Assembly: GCA_002271215.1 (NCBI GenBank)
Contig: CP018628.1
Location: 1,798,001-1,862,000 of the forward strand
Length of the DNA stretch: 64,000 bases
Direction: 5' to 3'
From: Lelliottia jeotgali
GTDB lineage: Bacteria > Pseudomonadota > Gammaproteobacteria > Enterobacterales > Enterobacteriaceae
The notes under the pieces were generated by a model. The model did not search any database. It saw only the letters and a program-made list of their open reading frames with translations, and was not told the origin of the DNA. A program made the position numbers and the translations under genes. This document shows positions 53,506 to 63,942 of the stretch, in pieces; the first letter of the stretch is position 1, and each line of letters starts with the position of its first letter.

Positions 53506-54522
53506 TTATTCGTCCGGCGTCAGCTCACCGCGCAGGTTTTGCATCATCGCGGCACGCATGGATTGCACGTCCAGATTCTGGCTGAGTAAGTAGTGAAGTT
53601 TAGTCAGCGTGGCTTCGACCGTCATATCATACCCGCTAATGACGCCCGCATGTGCCAGCGCGTTGCCGGTGGCGTAACCACCCATATTGACTTTGCCGGA
53701 CATGCACTGGGTCAGGTTAATCACCAGGATGCCGCGATCGCTCGCTTCCTGTAGCTCTTTCAGGAACTCGCCGTTCTGCGGGGCATTGCCCACGCCATAC
53801 GAGCGCAGGATCAGTGCTTTCACCGGCTGGCGCAGGAAGTTACGCACCACGTCGGCAGAAATGCCCGGATAGATGGTCACTACGCCAATTGGCTGCGGGG
53901 TGATCGGATGAACAATCAGTTCGCCCGCCGTGTGCGGGGCAGGCGGTGTACCCAAACGGCGGATATGGATGCCTGCTTCCAGCAGCGGCTGCAAATTTGG
54001 CGACGCAAAGGCGTCGAAACCGTCGGCGTGGGCTTTGGTGGTGCGGTTCCCGCGATAGAGGCGATTATTGAAGAACAACGACACTTCGTTGATCGGATAA
54101 TTGGCCGCCACGTACAGGGAGTTCAGCAGGTTAATCTGCCCGTCGGAGCGCAACTCCGCCAGCGGGATTTGCGAGCCGGTGACGATTACCGGCTTACCGA
54201 GATTCTCCAGCATGAAGGAGAGCGCCGAGGCGGTGAACGCCATGGTGTCGGTGCCGTGCAGGATCACAAAGCCGTCGTACTCGTCGTAATGGGCTTTGAT
54301 ATCTTCGGCGATATGCTGCCAGTCTTCCGGCGTCATATCTGACGAATCCATCAGCGGATCGTACTCGTGAATGGTGAAGTCCGGCATCTCCTGGCGATGG
54401 AACTCAGGCATCAGCGCGAGCTGGCGCTGCAGATGACCGGAAACCGGGATATAGCCATTTTCAGAGCGCTGCATACCGATAGTACCGCCGGTATACGCCA
54501 CATAAATCGATTTCTTCTGCAT
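53506..54522 (-). CDS. ansA: L-asparaginase I, cytoplasmic
   Basis: The 338-residue type I asparaginase has YTGGTIGM near residues 9-16 with the nucleophile Thr and VILHGTDTMAF near 86-96. There is no signal peptide. It hydrolyses Asn to Asp and ammonia. The ATG at 54522 gives the E. coli length; a TTG three codons earlier is possible. Confidence 0.96.
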   Translation of the reverse strand: MQKKSIYVAYTGGTIGMQRSENGYIPVSGHLQRQLALMPEFHRQEMPDFTIHEYDPLMDSSDMTPEDWQHIAEDIKAHYDEYDGFVILHGTDTMAFTASALSFMLENLGKPVIVTGSQIPLAELRSDGQINLLNSLYVAANYPINEVSLFFNNRLYRGNRTTKAHADGFDAFASPNLQPLLEAGIHIRRLGTPPAPHTAGELIVHPITPQPIGVVTIYPGISADVVRNFLRQPVKALILRSYGVGNAPQNGEFLKELQEASDRGILVINLTQCMSGKVNMGGYATGNALAHAGVISGYDMTVEATLTKLHYLLSQNLDVQSMRAAMMQNLRGELTPDE

Positions 54523-54545
54523 GGTTTTCAATTCTTGTGCTTCAA

Positions 54546-54576
54546 AGAAAAATCCCCCCTTCGCGAGAAGAGGGGA
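54546..54576 (-). terminator. Terminator of sppA
   Basis: On the minus strand TCCCCTCTTCTCGCGAAGGG and the next GGGA fold into a stem followed by TTTTTC, seven bases after the sppA stop. Confidence 0.75.
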
Positions 54577-54582
54577 CGGGGT

Positions 54583-56439
54583 TTAGCGTACGTTAGCGCA
54601 GGTGAGGCAGAACGCGTAACGGTTTTGCGGATCGTTAAAGGCGGCGAGCTTATCGCTTTCGGCTTTCACTACGCTTGCCGCAGTCGCCACCGGCGCAGGC
54701 AGATACGCCTGAATGGCAGCAGGCAACATCGCGCGTACTGAGCCGGACATGCTGTTCATCACCATATCGACGAACGTCGGCTCATCCTGGTAATACGACA
54801 CATGCCACTGTTTCAGCTTCGCCAGCTCAGCGGCTTTGGCGACGGCGTCGTCGAAGTCACCCAGGCTATCGACCAGACCGTTGCTCTTCGCGTCCTGACC
54901 AGTCCAGACATGGCCCTGCGCAATTTTATCCACCTGTTCCGGCGTGGATTTACGGGATTCCGCCACCAGGTTGATAAAGCGCTTGTAGCCGTTTTCGATG
55001 CTCAGCTGCATCATCTGCGACACTTCCGGCGGCAGCGATTTGGTCACCGCCACGTCCGCCAGCGGCGATGTTGCCACGCCATCCGTGTGAACGCCCAGAT
55101 AATCGAGGCTGTTTTCGACGGTGTTAATCACGCCAAAGATACCGATAGAGCCGGTCAGCGTGCTTGGGTTCGCTACGATGTAGTTCGCTGGCGTGGAGAT
55201 CCAGTAACCTCCGGATGCTGCCATCCCGCCCATCGACACCACCACCGGTTTGCCCGCCGCACGCGCTGCCGCCAGTTCGGCACGGATCACTTCCGACGCG
55301 CTGACGCTGCCGCCTGGGCTGTTAACACGCAGGACGATGGCTTTCACTTTCGGGTCCAGACGCGCATCGCGGATCTGCGATGCGGTAGTATCTCCGCCCA
55401 CGTTCCCCGGCGTTTCTTCGCCGTCCATGATCGCGCCGTTAGCGAAGACCACGGCCACGCTGTCGCCCGATTCATCCGGTTTTTTCGGCGTGTAATCGTA
55501 GAGACTAATGGCGCTGTAATTCTTGTCTTCTTTGCTCCAGCCAAACTGTTTGGTCAGCGCTTTTTCGATCTCCGCGCTGGAGCCAAGCGTATCAACCAGT
55601 TTGTTATCCAGCGCGTATTTCGCCGTATCGCCGCCGACTTTAGTCAGGCCATCCAGCATCGCCTGTGCGCCAGGGAAGACCTGTTCAGGCGTGATTTGTC
55701 GGTTGGCCGCCACGGTAGCGAGATAGTTTTGCCACAGTTCGCCGATCCAGCGGCTGTCCGCTTCACGCGCGGCAGGGGACATATCATCACGAATAAACGG
55801 TTCAACGGCGGATTTATAGGTGCCGACGCGGAAGACGTGGGTGGTGACTTTCAACTTATCCAGCAGCGATTTGTAGTACAGACCGTTGGTGGCAAAACCG
55901 TGCAGATCGACGGTGCCCTGTGGGGAGAGCCAAATTTTATTGGCAAAACTCGCCAGATAATATTGCCCCTGGCTGTAGCTATCCCCGACCGCAATCACCG
56001 GTTTGCCGCTGTCGCGGAATTCGCGCAGCGCTTTACCGATGTACTGCATCGACGGCTGATCGGCCCCGGCGAAGTTTTTAAGGTCCAGCACGATGCCGGT
56101 AATGTTGCGATCGTCCTTGGCCTGACGAATGGCGTCGACGATATCAAACAGGGAGTTTTCCTGCATGCGATCGGACGTAGAGCCGAGCAGCTGACGGCCA
56201 ATCACGCCCAGACGGTTGCTGGTGGACGGCTTATCGACAATCACACCAGTGATATCCAGCAGCAGCGCGCCGCGCCCGGAATGCTGGGCCTGATTGCTGC
56301 TACTGATATGCAACCAGATCCCTACGCAGACCAGGATCAGGAAGATGAAAAAGACATTCATCACCAGTTCGCGGACAAAATTGAGCAACCGCCACGTCCA
56401 TTTAAAGAAACCGGCAAAAATTCGCCAAAGGGTTCGCAT
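54583..56439 (-). CDS. sppA: SppA, protease IV (signal peptide peptidase)
   Basis: The 618-residue inner-membrane serine protease has one N-terminal membrane anchor (about 25-45) and two S49 domains, with the Lys in the first domain and nucleophile Ser in [12 protein letters not shown] of the second (near 409), preceded by RVNSPGGSV. It digests cleaved signal peptides. The start at 56439 (MRTLW) has GGGAGA upstream. A GTG-led extension of four codons was rejected. Confidence 0.96.
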   Translation of the reverse strand: MRTLWRIFAGFFKWTWRLLNFVRELVMNVFFIFLILVCVGIWLHISSSNQAQHSGRGALLLDITGVIVDKPSTSNRLGVIGRQLLGSTSDRMQENSLFDIVDAIRQAKDDRNITGIVLDLKNFAGADQPSMQYIGKALREFRDSGKPVIAVGDSYSQGQYYLASFANKIWLSPQGTVDLHGFATNGLYYKSLLDKLKVTTHVFRVGTYKSAVEPFIRDDMSPAAREADSRWIGELWQNYLATVAANRQITPEQVFPGAQAMLDGLTKVGGDTAKYALDNKLVDTLGSSAEIEKALTKQFGWSKEDKNYSAISLYDYTPKKPDESGDSVAVVFANGAIMDGEETPGNVGGDTTASQIRDARLDPKVKAIVLRVNSPGGSVSASEVIRAELAAARAAGKPVVVSMGGMAASGGYWISTPANYIVANPSTLTGSIGIFGVINTVENSLDYLGVHTDGVATSPLADVAVTKSLPPEVSQMMQLSIENGYKRFINLVAESRKSTPEQVDKIAQGHVWTGQDAKSNGLVDSLGDFDDAVAKAAELAKLKQWHVSYYQDEPTFVDMVMNSMSGSVRAMLPAAIQAYLPAPVATAASVVKAESDKLAAFNDPQNRYAFCLTCANVR

Positions 56440-56606
56440 GTATTCTCCCAAACCAGATAATGACCGTTTCCGTCGCGACTGGACGGCAATGTGGGGTTAT
56501 CGTAATGACCCAACCGCCACTTGTCAGCAGGAATCGCCCACTGCGCTGTAACAAATTCTGCTCTCGTGTTAATTTTGTGAATAAATTTCAAGACAGGAGT
56601 TAAACA

Positions 56607-57158
56607 ATGGACGCACTCGAACTGCTTGTTAACCGTCGTAGCGCTTCACGTCTGGCGGAACCTGCGCCTGCGGGCGAACAGCTGGAAAACATTCTGCGCG
56701 CCGGTATGCGGGCGCCGGATCACGGCACGCTCACCCCGTGGCACTTCTTCATTATCGAAGGCGCGGGTCGCGACCGCTTCAGTACGTTGCTTGAGAATGG
56801 CGCGATGGCCGCCGAGCAGGATGAAAAGGCGATTGATAAAGCGCGCAATGCGCCGTTTCGCGCGCCGATGATCATTGCGGTGGTGGCAAAATGCCAGCCT
56901 GAGCATAAAGTACCGGTCTGGGAGCAAGAAATGTCCGCAGGCTGCGCGGTGATGGCGATGCAAATGGCTGCCGTCGCCCAGGGCTTTAACGGCGTCTGGC
57001 GCACCGGCCCGCTGACCGACAGCCCGGTGGTGCGTGAAGGATTCTCCTGCGCAGAGCACGATAAAATCGTCGGCTTCCTCTATTTAGGCACGCCGCAGCT
57101 GAAAGCCTCGACCACAATCTCAACGCCAGACACCGCTCCGTTCGTCACCCGTTTCTGA
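56607..57158 (+). CDS. ydjA: YdjA, FMN-dependent nitroreductase-family protein
   Basis: The 183-residue minimal nitroreductase fold contains [13 protein letters not shown] with FMN-phosphate Arg residues and [11 protein letters not shown]. The true substrate is unknown. AGGAG precedes the ATG. It is upstream of selD. Confidence 0.94.
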   Translation: MDALELLVNRRSASRLAEPAPAGEQLENILRAGMRAPDHGTLTPWHFFIIEGAGRDRFSTLLENGAMAAEQDEKAIDKARNAPFRAPMIIAVVAKCQPEHKVPVWEQEMSAGCAVMAMQMAAVAQGFNGVWRTGPLTDSPVVREGFSCAEHDKIVGFLYLGTPQLKASTTISTPDTAPFVTRF

Positions 57159-57171
57159 TAATCACGCTAAA

Positions 57172-57210
57172 CTGTCTGGATTATGAGCAAGCGTCGCATA
57201 ATTCAGACAG
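57172..57210. other. Long hairpin between ydjA and selD
   Basis: CTGTCTGGATTATG pairs with CATAATTCAGACAG (one mismatch) around an 11-base loop. There is no T-run, so it is not a standard terminator. It could be an mRNA-processing or protection structure between the two genes. Confidence 0.6.
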
Positions 57211-57273
57211 TCATACTTACCTCATCACGGAATGAGCGCTACCATAGCGCGATTGCAATGACAGGAGATGTCC

Positions 57274-58317
57274 ATGAGCGAGCAAACCATTCGTTTAACG
57301 CAATACAGCCACGGAGCGGGTTGCGGTTGTAAAATTTCCCCTAAAGTGCTGGAAACCATCCTGCACAGCGAACAGGCGAAGTTTGTCGACCCGAACCTGC
57401 TTGTCGGCAACGAAACGCGTGACGATGCGGCAGTGTACGATTTAGGTAATGGCACCAGCATCATCAGCACCACTGACTTCTTTATGCCGATTGTCGATAA
57501 CCCGTTTGATTTCGGGCGTATCGCGGCGACCAACGCCATCAGCGACATCTTCGCGATGGGCGGTAAACCGATTATGGCGATCGCCATTCTCGGCTGGCCA
57601 ATCAACACTATTCCACCAGAAATTGCGCGCGAAGTGATCGAAGGCGGTCGCTTTGCCTGCCAGCAGGCGGGCATCGCGCTGGCGGGTGGACACTCCATCG
57701 ACGCGCCAGAACCTATCTTCGGCCTCGCCGTCACCGGCGTGGTGCCGACCGAGCGCGTGAAGCGCAACAGTACCGCGCAGGAAGGCTGCAAACTTTTCCT
57801 CACCAAACCGCTGGGGATTGGTGTGCTCACGACTGCGGAGAAAAAATCCCTGCTTAAGCCAGAACATATCGGCCTCGCCACGGAAGTGATGTGCCAGATG
57901 AACCTGGCGGGCGCGGCATTTGCCAATATCGACGGCGTCAAAGCGATGACCGACGTCACCGGTTTTGGTCTGCTCGGTCACCTGAGCGAAGTCTGCCAGG
58001 GGGCGGGCGTTCAGGCGCAGGTCTGGTATCAGGACATTCCAAAACTACCTGGCGTGGAAGAGTACATTGCGCAGGGCGCGGTGCCGGGCGGTACGCAGCG
58101 TAACTTTGCCAGCTACGGTCATCTGATGGGCGACATGCCGACAGAGTGGCGCGATCTGCTGTGCGATCCGCAAACCTCCGGCGGTCTGCTGCTGGCCGTT
58201 ACCCCTGACGCGGAAGCTGAAGTCAAAGCCACTGCCACCGAATACGGCATCAGCCTGAGCGCCATTGGCGAGCTGGTCAGCGCGCGCGGCGGTCGTCCGA
58301 TGATTGAGATCCGTTAA
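57274..58317 (+). CDS. selD: Selenophosphate synthetase
   Basis: The 347-residue enzyme has active-site Cys17 and Lys20 in HGAGCGCK (Cys form, not selenocysteine), then ATP-grasp-like domains with [10 protein letters not shown]. It makes selenophosphate from selenide and ATP for selenocysteine and selenouridine synthesis. The ATG at 57274 is 6 bases from CAGGAG; the ATG at 57268 abuts it and was rejected. Confidence 0.97.
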   Translation: MSEQTIRLTQYSHGAGCGCKISPKVLETILHSEQAKFVDPNLLVGNETRDDAAVYDLGNGTSIISTTDFFMPIVDNPFDFGRIAATNAISDIFAMGGKPIMAIAILGWPINTIPPEIAREVIEGGRFACQQAGIALAGGHSIDAPEPIFGLAVTGVVPTERVKRNSTAQEGCKLFLTKPLGIGVLTTAEKKSLLKPEHIGLATEVMCQMNLAGAAFANIDGVKAMTDVTGFGLLGHLSEVCQGAGVQAQVWYQDIPKLPGVEEYIAQGAVPGGTQRNFASYGHLMGDMPTEWRDLLCDPQTSGGLLLAVTPDAEAEVKATATEYGISLSAIGELVSARGGRPMIEIR

Positions 58318-58321
58318 TTCG

Positions 58322-60229
58322 ATGCGTTTGTTTATTGCGGAAAAGCCGAGCCTGGCCCGTGCGATTGCCGATGTGCTGCCCAAGCCGCATCGCAAGGGCG
58401 ACGGCTTTATCGAATGCGGAAACGGACAGGTGGTCACCTGGTGTATCGGTCACCTGCTCGAACAGGCGCAGCCGGATGTCTACGACAGCCGTTACGCGCG
58501 CTGGAATCTCAATGATCTGCCGATCGTGCCGGAAAAGTGGAAACTGCAGCCGCGTCCCTCCGTCACCAAACAGCTTAACGTCATCAAACGTTTTCTCCAC
58601 GATGCCGAAGAAGTGGTTCACGCGGGTGACCCGGACAGGGAAGGGCAACTTCTGGTGGACGAGGTGCTCGACTACCTCGAACTGGCGCCGGAAAAGCGTC
58701 AGCAGGTTCAGCGCTGCCTGATCAACGATCTCAACCCGCAGGCGGTGGAGCGTGCGATTACGCGTCTGCGCGCCAACAGCGAATTTATCCCGCTGTGTGT
58801 TTCGGCCCTCGCGCGAGCCCGCGCCGACTGGCTGTACGGCATCAACATGACACGTGCCTACACGATTCTGGGGCGTAACGCCGGTTATCAGGGCGTGCTC
58901 TCCGTCGGGCGCGTCCAGACGCCAGTGCTTGGGCTGGTGGTACGCCGCGATGAAGAGATCGAAAACTTCGTGGCGAAAGATTTCTTCGAGGTGAAAGCGC
59001 ATATCGTCACTCCGAAAGACGAACGTTTTACCGCCACCTGGCAGCCGAGCGATGCCTGCGAATCGTACCAGGATGAAGAGGGTAGACTGCTGCATCGTCC
59101 GCTGGCGGATCATGTGGTCAACCGTATCGGCGGCCAGCCTGCAATAGTCACCAGCTATAACGATAAACGGGAATCAGAACCCGCACCGCTGCCGTTTTCT
59201 CTCTCTGCGTTGCAGATTGAGGCCGGTAAACGCTTCGGCATGAGTGCGCAGAACGTGCTCGATATCTGTCAAAAACTGTACGAAACCCACAAGCTGATTA
59301 CCTATCCGCGTTCAGACAGCCGTTACCTGCCGGAAGAGCATTTCGCCGGCCGCCACGCGGTGCTGAATGCGATTGGCGTTCACGCGCCTGACCTGCTCCC
59401 GCAGCCCGCCGTGAACCCGGACACCCGCAACCGCTGCTGGGATGACAAAAAAGTCGACGCGCACCATGCGATTATCCCGACGGCGCGCGCCAGCAACGTT
59501 AATCTCAGCGAGAACGAAGCGAAGATCTATAACCTGGTGGCGCGTCAGTATCTGATGCAATTCTGCCCGGATGCGGTATTCCGCAAATGTGTGATTGAGC
59601 TGGAGATCGCCAAAGGCAAATTCGTTGCTAAAGCGCGTTTCCTGGCGGAAGCGGGCTGGCGCACGCTGCTCGGGAATAAAGAGCGCGACGAAGAAAACGA
59701 CGGCACGCCGTTGCCGGTGGTCGCAAAAGACGACGAACTGCTGTGTGAAAAGGGCGAAGTGATCGAGCGACAAACCCAGCCGCCGCGCCACTTTACCGAC
59801 GCCACGTTGCTTTCGGCGATGACCGGAATTGCCCGTTTTGTGCAGGACAAAGATCTGAAAAAGATCCTCCGTGCGACCGACGGATTAGGCACCGAAGCGA
59901 CGCGCGCGGGAATTATCGAGCTGCTGTTTAAGCGTGGTTTCCTGATTAAAAAAGGGCGCTATATCCATTCGACCGATCCGGGGCGGGCGTTGATTCACTC
60001 CCTGCCGGAACTGGCTGCGCGACCGGACATGACGGCGCACTGGGAGTCGATCCTGACGCAAATCAGCGAGAAGCAGTGTCGCTATCAGGACTTTATGCAG
60101 CCGCTGGTGGGGACGCTATTTGAGTTGATTAATCAGGCGCGGAATACGCCGGTGAAATCGTTCCGTGGGATGGTGGCACCGGGCGGCGGTGACGCGAAGA
60201 AGAAGTTTAAGAAGAAGAGTGCGGCCTAA
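58322..60229 (+). CDS. topB: DNA topoisomerase III
   Basis: The 635-residue type IA topoisomerase has a TOPRIM with Glu7 (IAEKPS) and D103/D105/E107 in GDPDREG, and active-site Tyr near 328 in [10 protein letters not shown]. It decatenates replicated DNA. The C-terminal tail is basic ([10 protein letters not shown]) and about 18 residues shorter than in E. coli. It starts 4 bases after selD, so the two are cotranscribed. Confidence 0.97.
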   Translation: MRLFIAEKPSLARAIADVLPKPHRKGDGFIECGNGQVVTWCIGHLLEQAQPDVYDSRYARWNLNDLPIVPEKWKLQPRPSVTKQLNVIKRFLHDAEEVVHAGDPDREGQLLVDEVLDYLELAPEKRQQVQRCLINDLNPQAVERAITRLRANSEFIPLCVSALARARADWLYGINMTRAYTILGRNAGYQGVLSVGRVQTPVLGLVVRRDEEIENFVAKDFFEVKAHIVTPKDERFTATWQPSDACESYQDEEGRLLHRPLADHVVNRIGGQPAIVTSYNDKRESEPAPLPFSLSALQIEAGKRFGMSAQNVLDICQKLYETHKLITYPRSDSRYLPEEHFAGRHAVLNAIGVHAPDLLPQPAVNPDTRNRCWDDKKVDAHHAIIPTARASNVNLSENEAKIYNLVARQYLMQFCPDAVFRKCVIELEIAKGKFVAKARFLAEAGWRTLLGNKERDEENDGTPLPVVAKDDELLCEKGEVIERQTQPPRHFTDATLLSAMTGIARFVQDKDLKKILRATDGLGTEATRAGIIELLFKRGFLIKKGRYIHSTDPGRALIHSLPELAARPDMTAHWESILTQISEKQCRYQDFMQPLVGTLFELINQARNTPVKSFRGMVAPGGGDAKKKFKKKSAA

Positions 60230-60255
60230 AACGCCCGGTGGCGGAGGTCAAAAGC

Positions 60256-60281
60256 AAAAGGCAACCGCAAGGTTGCCTTTT
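60256..60281 (+). terminator. Terminator of selD-topB
   Basis: The stem AAAAGGCAACC / GGTTGCCTTTTT has a short loop and T-run, 26 bases after topB. Confidence 0.9.
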
Positions 60282-60309
60282 TAGTGTTTTCTCCCTCTCC
60301 CCGTGGGAG

Positions 60310-61594
60310 TGTACGGTCCGGGGACATGGTAGACAGGTGTTCGGGGACATGGTGAACACTATTTAACATCCTTTACCCATGGTGATCGACTTTTTCTTCA
60401 GGTCGATCACCCCCACTTTCGTGCTGTACCACCACACCTCATAACAGCCATCTTCAGCCCCTTCCTTCAGTCCCACATATTCGCCCCTGAACGCTTTTCC
60501 TGCCTTCAGCGTTACCCCTCTCAGGCTCAGCTTTCCGCTGATATCCACTTTCCTGACCATCACGCCCTCGTCGTATTCCGGGAGTTCAGCGTGACTGTTG
60601 TACTGCCGCGCTGATGGCTGATACCGCGAAGCGGGCACTGCCATATCCAGCGAGGTGTGCGGCCGTTCAAGGTTATAGACGTTGCGCCAGTGGTCAAAGG
60701 CACGCTGCAGCTCACCCCTGTCCGCGAACCACTTCCCCTGCAGAACTTCCGCCTTCAGGCTGCGGTGAAAACGCTCCAGCTTGCCCTGCGTCTGTGGATG
60801 ATATGGCCGCGAGTGGCCCACCCGGATACCCTGGCGCATCAGCCACAGCTCCAGTGCCGTCCAGACTCCGGTGGTGTCGCCCCACGGTGCCCCGTTATCC
60901 ATCGTCATCCGCTCCGGCAACCCGTAGTGCCTGAACACGTTAATCAGCTGTGACTGCACGGTCTCCCGGCGCTCATCGTCGCAGTGCACCAGACAGAGGG
61001 AAAAACGGGAGTGGTCGTCGAGCAGGGTCAGTGGATGGCAGCGCCCGCCCCCAAAGGGAAAGTGGCCCTTAAAGTCCATCTGCCAGAGGCGGTTGGGGGC
61101 GTCATGCTCAAAGCTGCCGGTGGCCGGAATGCCCGGTGTCGTGCCCGGCAGCAGGCCGTGACGGGCCATCAGGTTATGGACAGTGCTGAAAGCGGGCATC
61201 CTGTGTCCCTGGTCTTCGAGCCAGCGCTTAATCTTGCGCGCGCCCCAGCGTTCATGACGGGCATGCGCCAGGCGCAGCAGGTCAGTGATGGCGTCAGATG
61301 AGCGGTTCGGCGAATGATGAGGCACGCGGGAGCGGTCAGCCAGGCCGGCAGCGCCGTGTTCAGACCAGCGGGCGAGCCACTTGTAGCCAGTAGCGGGCGA
61401 AATGCCGTAGTGACGGCAAAGAGAACGGATGTTCGCCCCGTCTTGCGAGGCGAACAGAACAAACTCGGTACGTAATGACATGGTATCTCTCGCATCCCAG
61501 GGCATAAGCGACTCCAAAAACGGGTTCGTATGCCTTAGTTGTAAGTGTCTACCATGTCCCCGAACAAGTGTTCATGATGTCCCCGGACCGTACA
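60310..61594 (-). mobile_element. IS481-family insertion sequence (1285 bp) with 5-bp target duplication
   Basis: The ends TGTACGGTCCGGGGACAT are perfectly inverted for 18 bases and imperfectly for about 50, with internal GTTCGGGGACATGGT repeats. It is flanked by GGGAG at 60305-60309 and 61595-61599. Removing the element and one GGGAG restores a CCCTCTCCCC/GGGAGAGGG palindrome, so the IS entered a pre-existing repeat between topB and gdhA. It contains one transposase gene. Confidence 0.94.
60363..61505 (-). CDS. IS481-family transposase
   Basis: The 380-residue protein has an N-terminal helix-turn-helix (GANIRSLCRHYGISPATGYKW begins near residue 22; core motif RSLCRHYGISPATGYKW) and an rve-type DDE core with Asp in LWQMDFKGHF, Asp in TMDNGAPWG and Glu in QGKLERFHRSLK. 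The ATG at 61505 has GGAG 6 bases upstream. It appears intact. Confidence 0.95.
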   Translation of the reverse strand: MPWDARDTMSLRTEFVLFASQDGANIRSLCRHYGISPATGYKWLARWSEHGAAGLADRSRVPHHSPNRSSDAITDLLRLAHARHERWGARKIKRWLEDQGHRMPAFSTVHNLMARHGLLPGTTPGIPATGSFEHDAPNRLWQMDFKGHFPFGGGRCHPLTLLDDHSRFSLCLVHCDDERRETVQSQLINVFRHYGLPERMTMDNGAPWGDTTGVWTALELWLMRQGIRVGHSRPYHPQTQGKLERFHRSLKAEVLQGKWFADRGELQRAFDHWRNVYNLERPHTSLDMAVPASRYQPSARQYNSHAELPEYDEGVMVRKVDISGKLSLRGVTLKAGKAFRGEYVGLKEGAEDGCYEVWWYSTKVGVIDLKKKSITMGKGC

Positions 61595-61639
61595 GGGAGA
61601 GGGCCGGGGTGAGGGCACCCGGCCGCACGGATTACCCCG

Positions 61640-62983
61640 TTAAACCACCCCTTGCCCAATCATCGCATCGGCCACTTTCACGAATCCGGCGATATTCGCG
61701 CCGCGCACGTAGTTGGTCTGCTCCGCTTCACCACCGTACTCCACACACGAATGATGAATATCCAGCATGATGTGATGCAAACGCGCATCCACTTTCTCGG
61801 CTTTCCAGCCCAGACGTGCGGCGTTCTGCGCCATCTCCAGCCCTGACGTTGCCACGCCACCGGCGTTCGCTGCTTTACCCGGTGCGAACAACACACCTGC
61901 TTCGAGGAACAGATCTGTTGCTTCGATAGTGGTCGGCATATTCGCCCCTTCCGCCACCGCTTTCACGCCGTTTTTGATAAGCAAGCGGGCAGCGTCGACG
62001 TCCAGTTCGTTCTGCGTTGCGCACGGCAGGGCGATATCCACCGGCACCGCCCACGGCTGCTTGCCTTCCAGATAGGTCAGGCCAAATTCGCGCGCGTAAT
62101 CCGCTACGCGACCGTCGCGGCTGGCTTTGATTTCGCACAGGCGCGCCAGTTTTTCGGCTGTGAAGCCCGATTCATCCACCACCGTACCGCTGGAGTCCGA
62201 CGCCGTCACCACGCGTGCGCCAAATTGCATTGCTTTTTCGATAGCATATTGCGCCACGTTGCCGGAGCCAGACACCGCCACGCGCATTCCTTCGAAGCCC
62301 AGACCGTGACGTTTTAACATCGCTTCGGTGAAGTACACCAGGCCGTAACCCGTCGCTTCGGGGCGGATCAAACTCCCGCCGAACGACAGCCCTTTCCCGG
62401 TAAACACGCAGGCGCTGTTGTTAGAAAGTTTTTTCATCATCCCGGCCATAAAGCCGACTTCGCGTCCGCCCACGCCGATATCGCCCGCAGGCACATCGGT
62501 GTCCGGGCCGAGATGGCGATACAACTCCGTCATCAGCGCCTGGCAGAAACGCATCACTTCGCCTTCGCTTTTGCCTTTCGGGTCGAAATCGCTACCGCCT
62601 TTACCGCCGCCCATTGGCAGGGTGGTCAGCGCGTTTTTAAAGGTCTGTTCAAAGCCGAGGAACTTCAGGATCGACAGGTTCACGGAAGGGTGGAAGCGCA
62701 TTCCGCCTTTGAACGGGCCAATCGCGGAACTGAACTGGACGCGCCACGCGCGGTTCACCTGCACCTGATTTTTGTCGTCCACCCACACCACGCGGAATTG
62801 AATCACACGTTCGGGTTCAACCAGGCGTTCAAGCAGGGACATCTGACGATAACGCGGGTTTTCTTCAAGGAAAGGCCAAAGGGTGGTCATGACTTCCCGA
62901 ACGGCCTGGGCAAACTCGCTCTGATGCGGGTCGCGCTGTTGAACGTGGGTAAGAAACGATTCCAGAGAGCGTGTCTGATCCAT
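61640..62983 (-). CDS. gdhA: Glutamate dehydrogenase (NADP)
   Basis: The 447-residue hexameric GDH has the substrate Lys region PMGGGKGGSDFDPKGKS near 122-138 and the NADP fold VSGSGNVAQYA. It fixes ammonia onto 2-oxoglutarate, the product of Icd encoded at 19247. The length equals E. coli GdhA. The IS481 element lies 45 bases after its stop and does not affect the coding part. Confidence 0.97.
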   Translation of the reverse strand: MDQTRSLESFLTHVQQRDPHQSEFAQAVREVMTTLWPFLEENPRYRQMSLLERLVEPERVIQFRVVWVDDKNQVQVNRAWRVQFSSAIGPFKGGMRFHPSVNLSILKFLGFEQTFKNALTTLPMGGGKGGSDFDPKGKSEGEVMRFCQALMTELYRHLGPDTDVPAGDIGVGGREVGFMAGMMKKLSNNSACVFTGKGLSFGGSLIRPEATGYGLVYFTEAMLKRHGLGFEGMRVAVSGSGNVAQYAIEKAMQFGARVVTASDSSGTVVDESGFTAEKLARLCEIKASRDGRVADYAREFGLTYLEGKQPWAVPVDIALPCATQNELDVDAARLLIKNGVKAVAEGANMPTTIEATDLFLEAGVLFAPGKAANAGGVATSGLEMAQNAARLGWKAEKVDARLHHIMLDIHHSCVEYGGEAEQTNYVRGANIAGFVKVADAMIGQGVV

Positions 62984-63218
62984 AGATATAAGAACCTCTT
63001 ATAAAAATTTTTCTAATTTTGTGTGTTGTGTGGGTGATTTGTGGTCGTTTTCGACTATACCACCCGTTCCGCTTTGCGAGGCAAGGGAAAATTGGTCATG
63101 AAAGTGAAATTAATCAGCGGCCCTGCGTCATAACTAAAAACGATGACGCGAGAAATTAAAGGTTCAACGCTGAAGAGCCGTTATAGTCATTATCAGGACA
63201 CAACAGGAAGAGACGTCT

Positions 63219-63491
63219 ATGAACCGTTACGTGATTACCGCGCTGTTTGCTCTTTTATCCGCAGGGGCTCAGGCCGACCGCATTCGCCCGGACGTCGAAG
63301 TTAACGTACCGCCTGAAGTCTTCAGCTCCAGTGGTCAGCGCGCGCAGCCCTGCAATCAGTGCTGCATCTATCAGGATCAGAACTATTCGGAAGGGGCAGT
63401 GGTGAAAGCCGACGGCGTGCTGCTTCAGTGTCAGCGCGATGAGAAAACCATCAGCACGAATCCGCTGGTCTGGCGGCGCGTAAAAGGATAA
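63219..63491 (+). CDS. ynjH: YnjH, secreted DUF1496 protein
   Basis: The 90-residue protein has a signal peptide MNRYVITALFALLSAGAQA and a DUF1496 core with PCNQCCIYQDQNYSEGAV. Four Cys may form periplasmic disulfides. Function unknown. It overlaps convergent nudG by 41 bases. Confidence 0.93.
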   Translation: MNRYVITALFALLSAGAQADRIRPDVEVNVPPEVFSSSGQRAQPCNQCCIYQDQNYSEGAVVKADGVLLQCQRDEKTISTNPLVWRRVKG

Positions 63492-63867
63492 AGGCTTCCA
63501 GCAGCGGAATATCGGCGGGCGCGAGATCATACGCGAACGCCTCGTGCGGAGTACACCACACCAGATTGCTGTGATAGTGCGCGGTCGGCTCGCCGCTGAA
63601 GGTCGGGACGTACCAGGCGTGCAGATGAATCAGCCGCCCGGAGACTTCCCGCTGATGGCTGGCAACGTACTGCGTCGGCTGCGCTTCTATCCCTAACTCT
63701 TCGCGCAGCTCGCGGGACAGCGCCTCGGGCTGCGTTTCATCGGCTTCCACTTTACCGCCAGCGAACTCCCACATTCCAGGTTGATCCGCTTGTGCAGGAC
63801 GCTGGGCGAGAAGAATTTTGCCTTCTTTTTCAAGGATGGCGGCAACAACATCGAGAGTTTTCAGCAT
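63451..63867 (-). CDS. nudG: NudG, CTP/5-methyl-dCTP pyrophosphohydrolase (Nudix)
   Basis: The 138-residue Nudix protein has a Nudix box from GGKVEADET to RELREELGI (near 38-60). It cleans pyrimidine triphosphates such as 5-methyl-dCTP and 8-oxo/2-hydroxy-dATP. The ATG at 63867 (MLKTLDVV) is preferred over an upstream TTG. The C-terminal 13 codons lie antisense to the end of ynjH. Confidence 0.94.
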   Translation of the reverse strand: MLKTLDVVAAILEKEGKILLAQRPAQADQPGMWEFAGGKVEADETQPEALSRELREELGIEAQPTQYVASHQREVSGRLIHLHAWYVPTFSGEPTAHYHSNLVWCTPHEAFAYDLAPADIPLLEAFILLRAARPADSC

Positions 63868-63942
63868 GGTCGTCAATAATTGCAGTTTAAAAACGACATA
63901 TTATCGTCGACTTGCAAAGAGTCCAGCCATCAGGAGCGTTCG

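Noticed and set aside
54802..56460. 552-codon plus-strand frame across sppA
   Set aside because: It is antisense to a clearly conserved gene, and its translation is compositionally odd, rich in His, Arg and Phe as expected of a shadow frame.
57274..57340. Selenocysteine (in-frame TGA) in SelD
   Set aside because: Position 17 is a plain Cys codon; no in-frame TGA.
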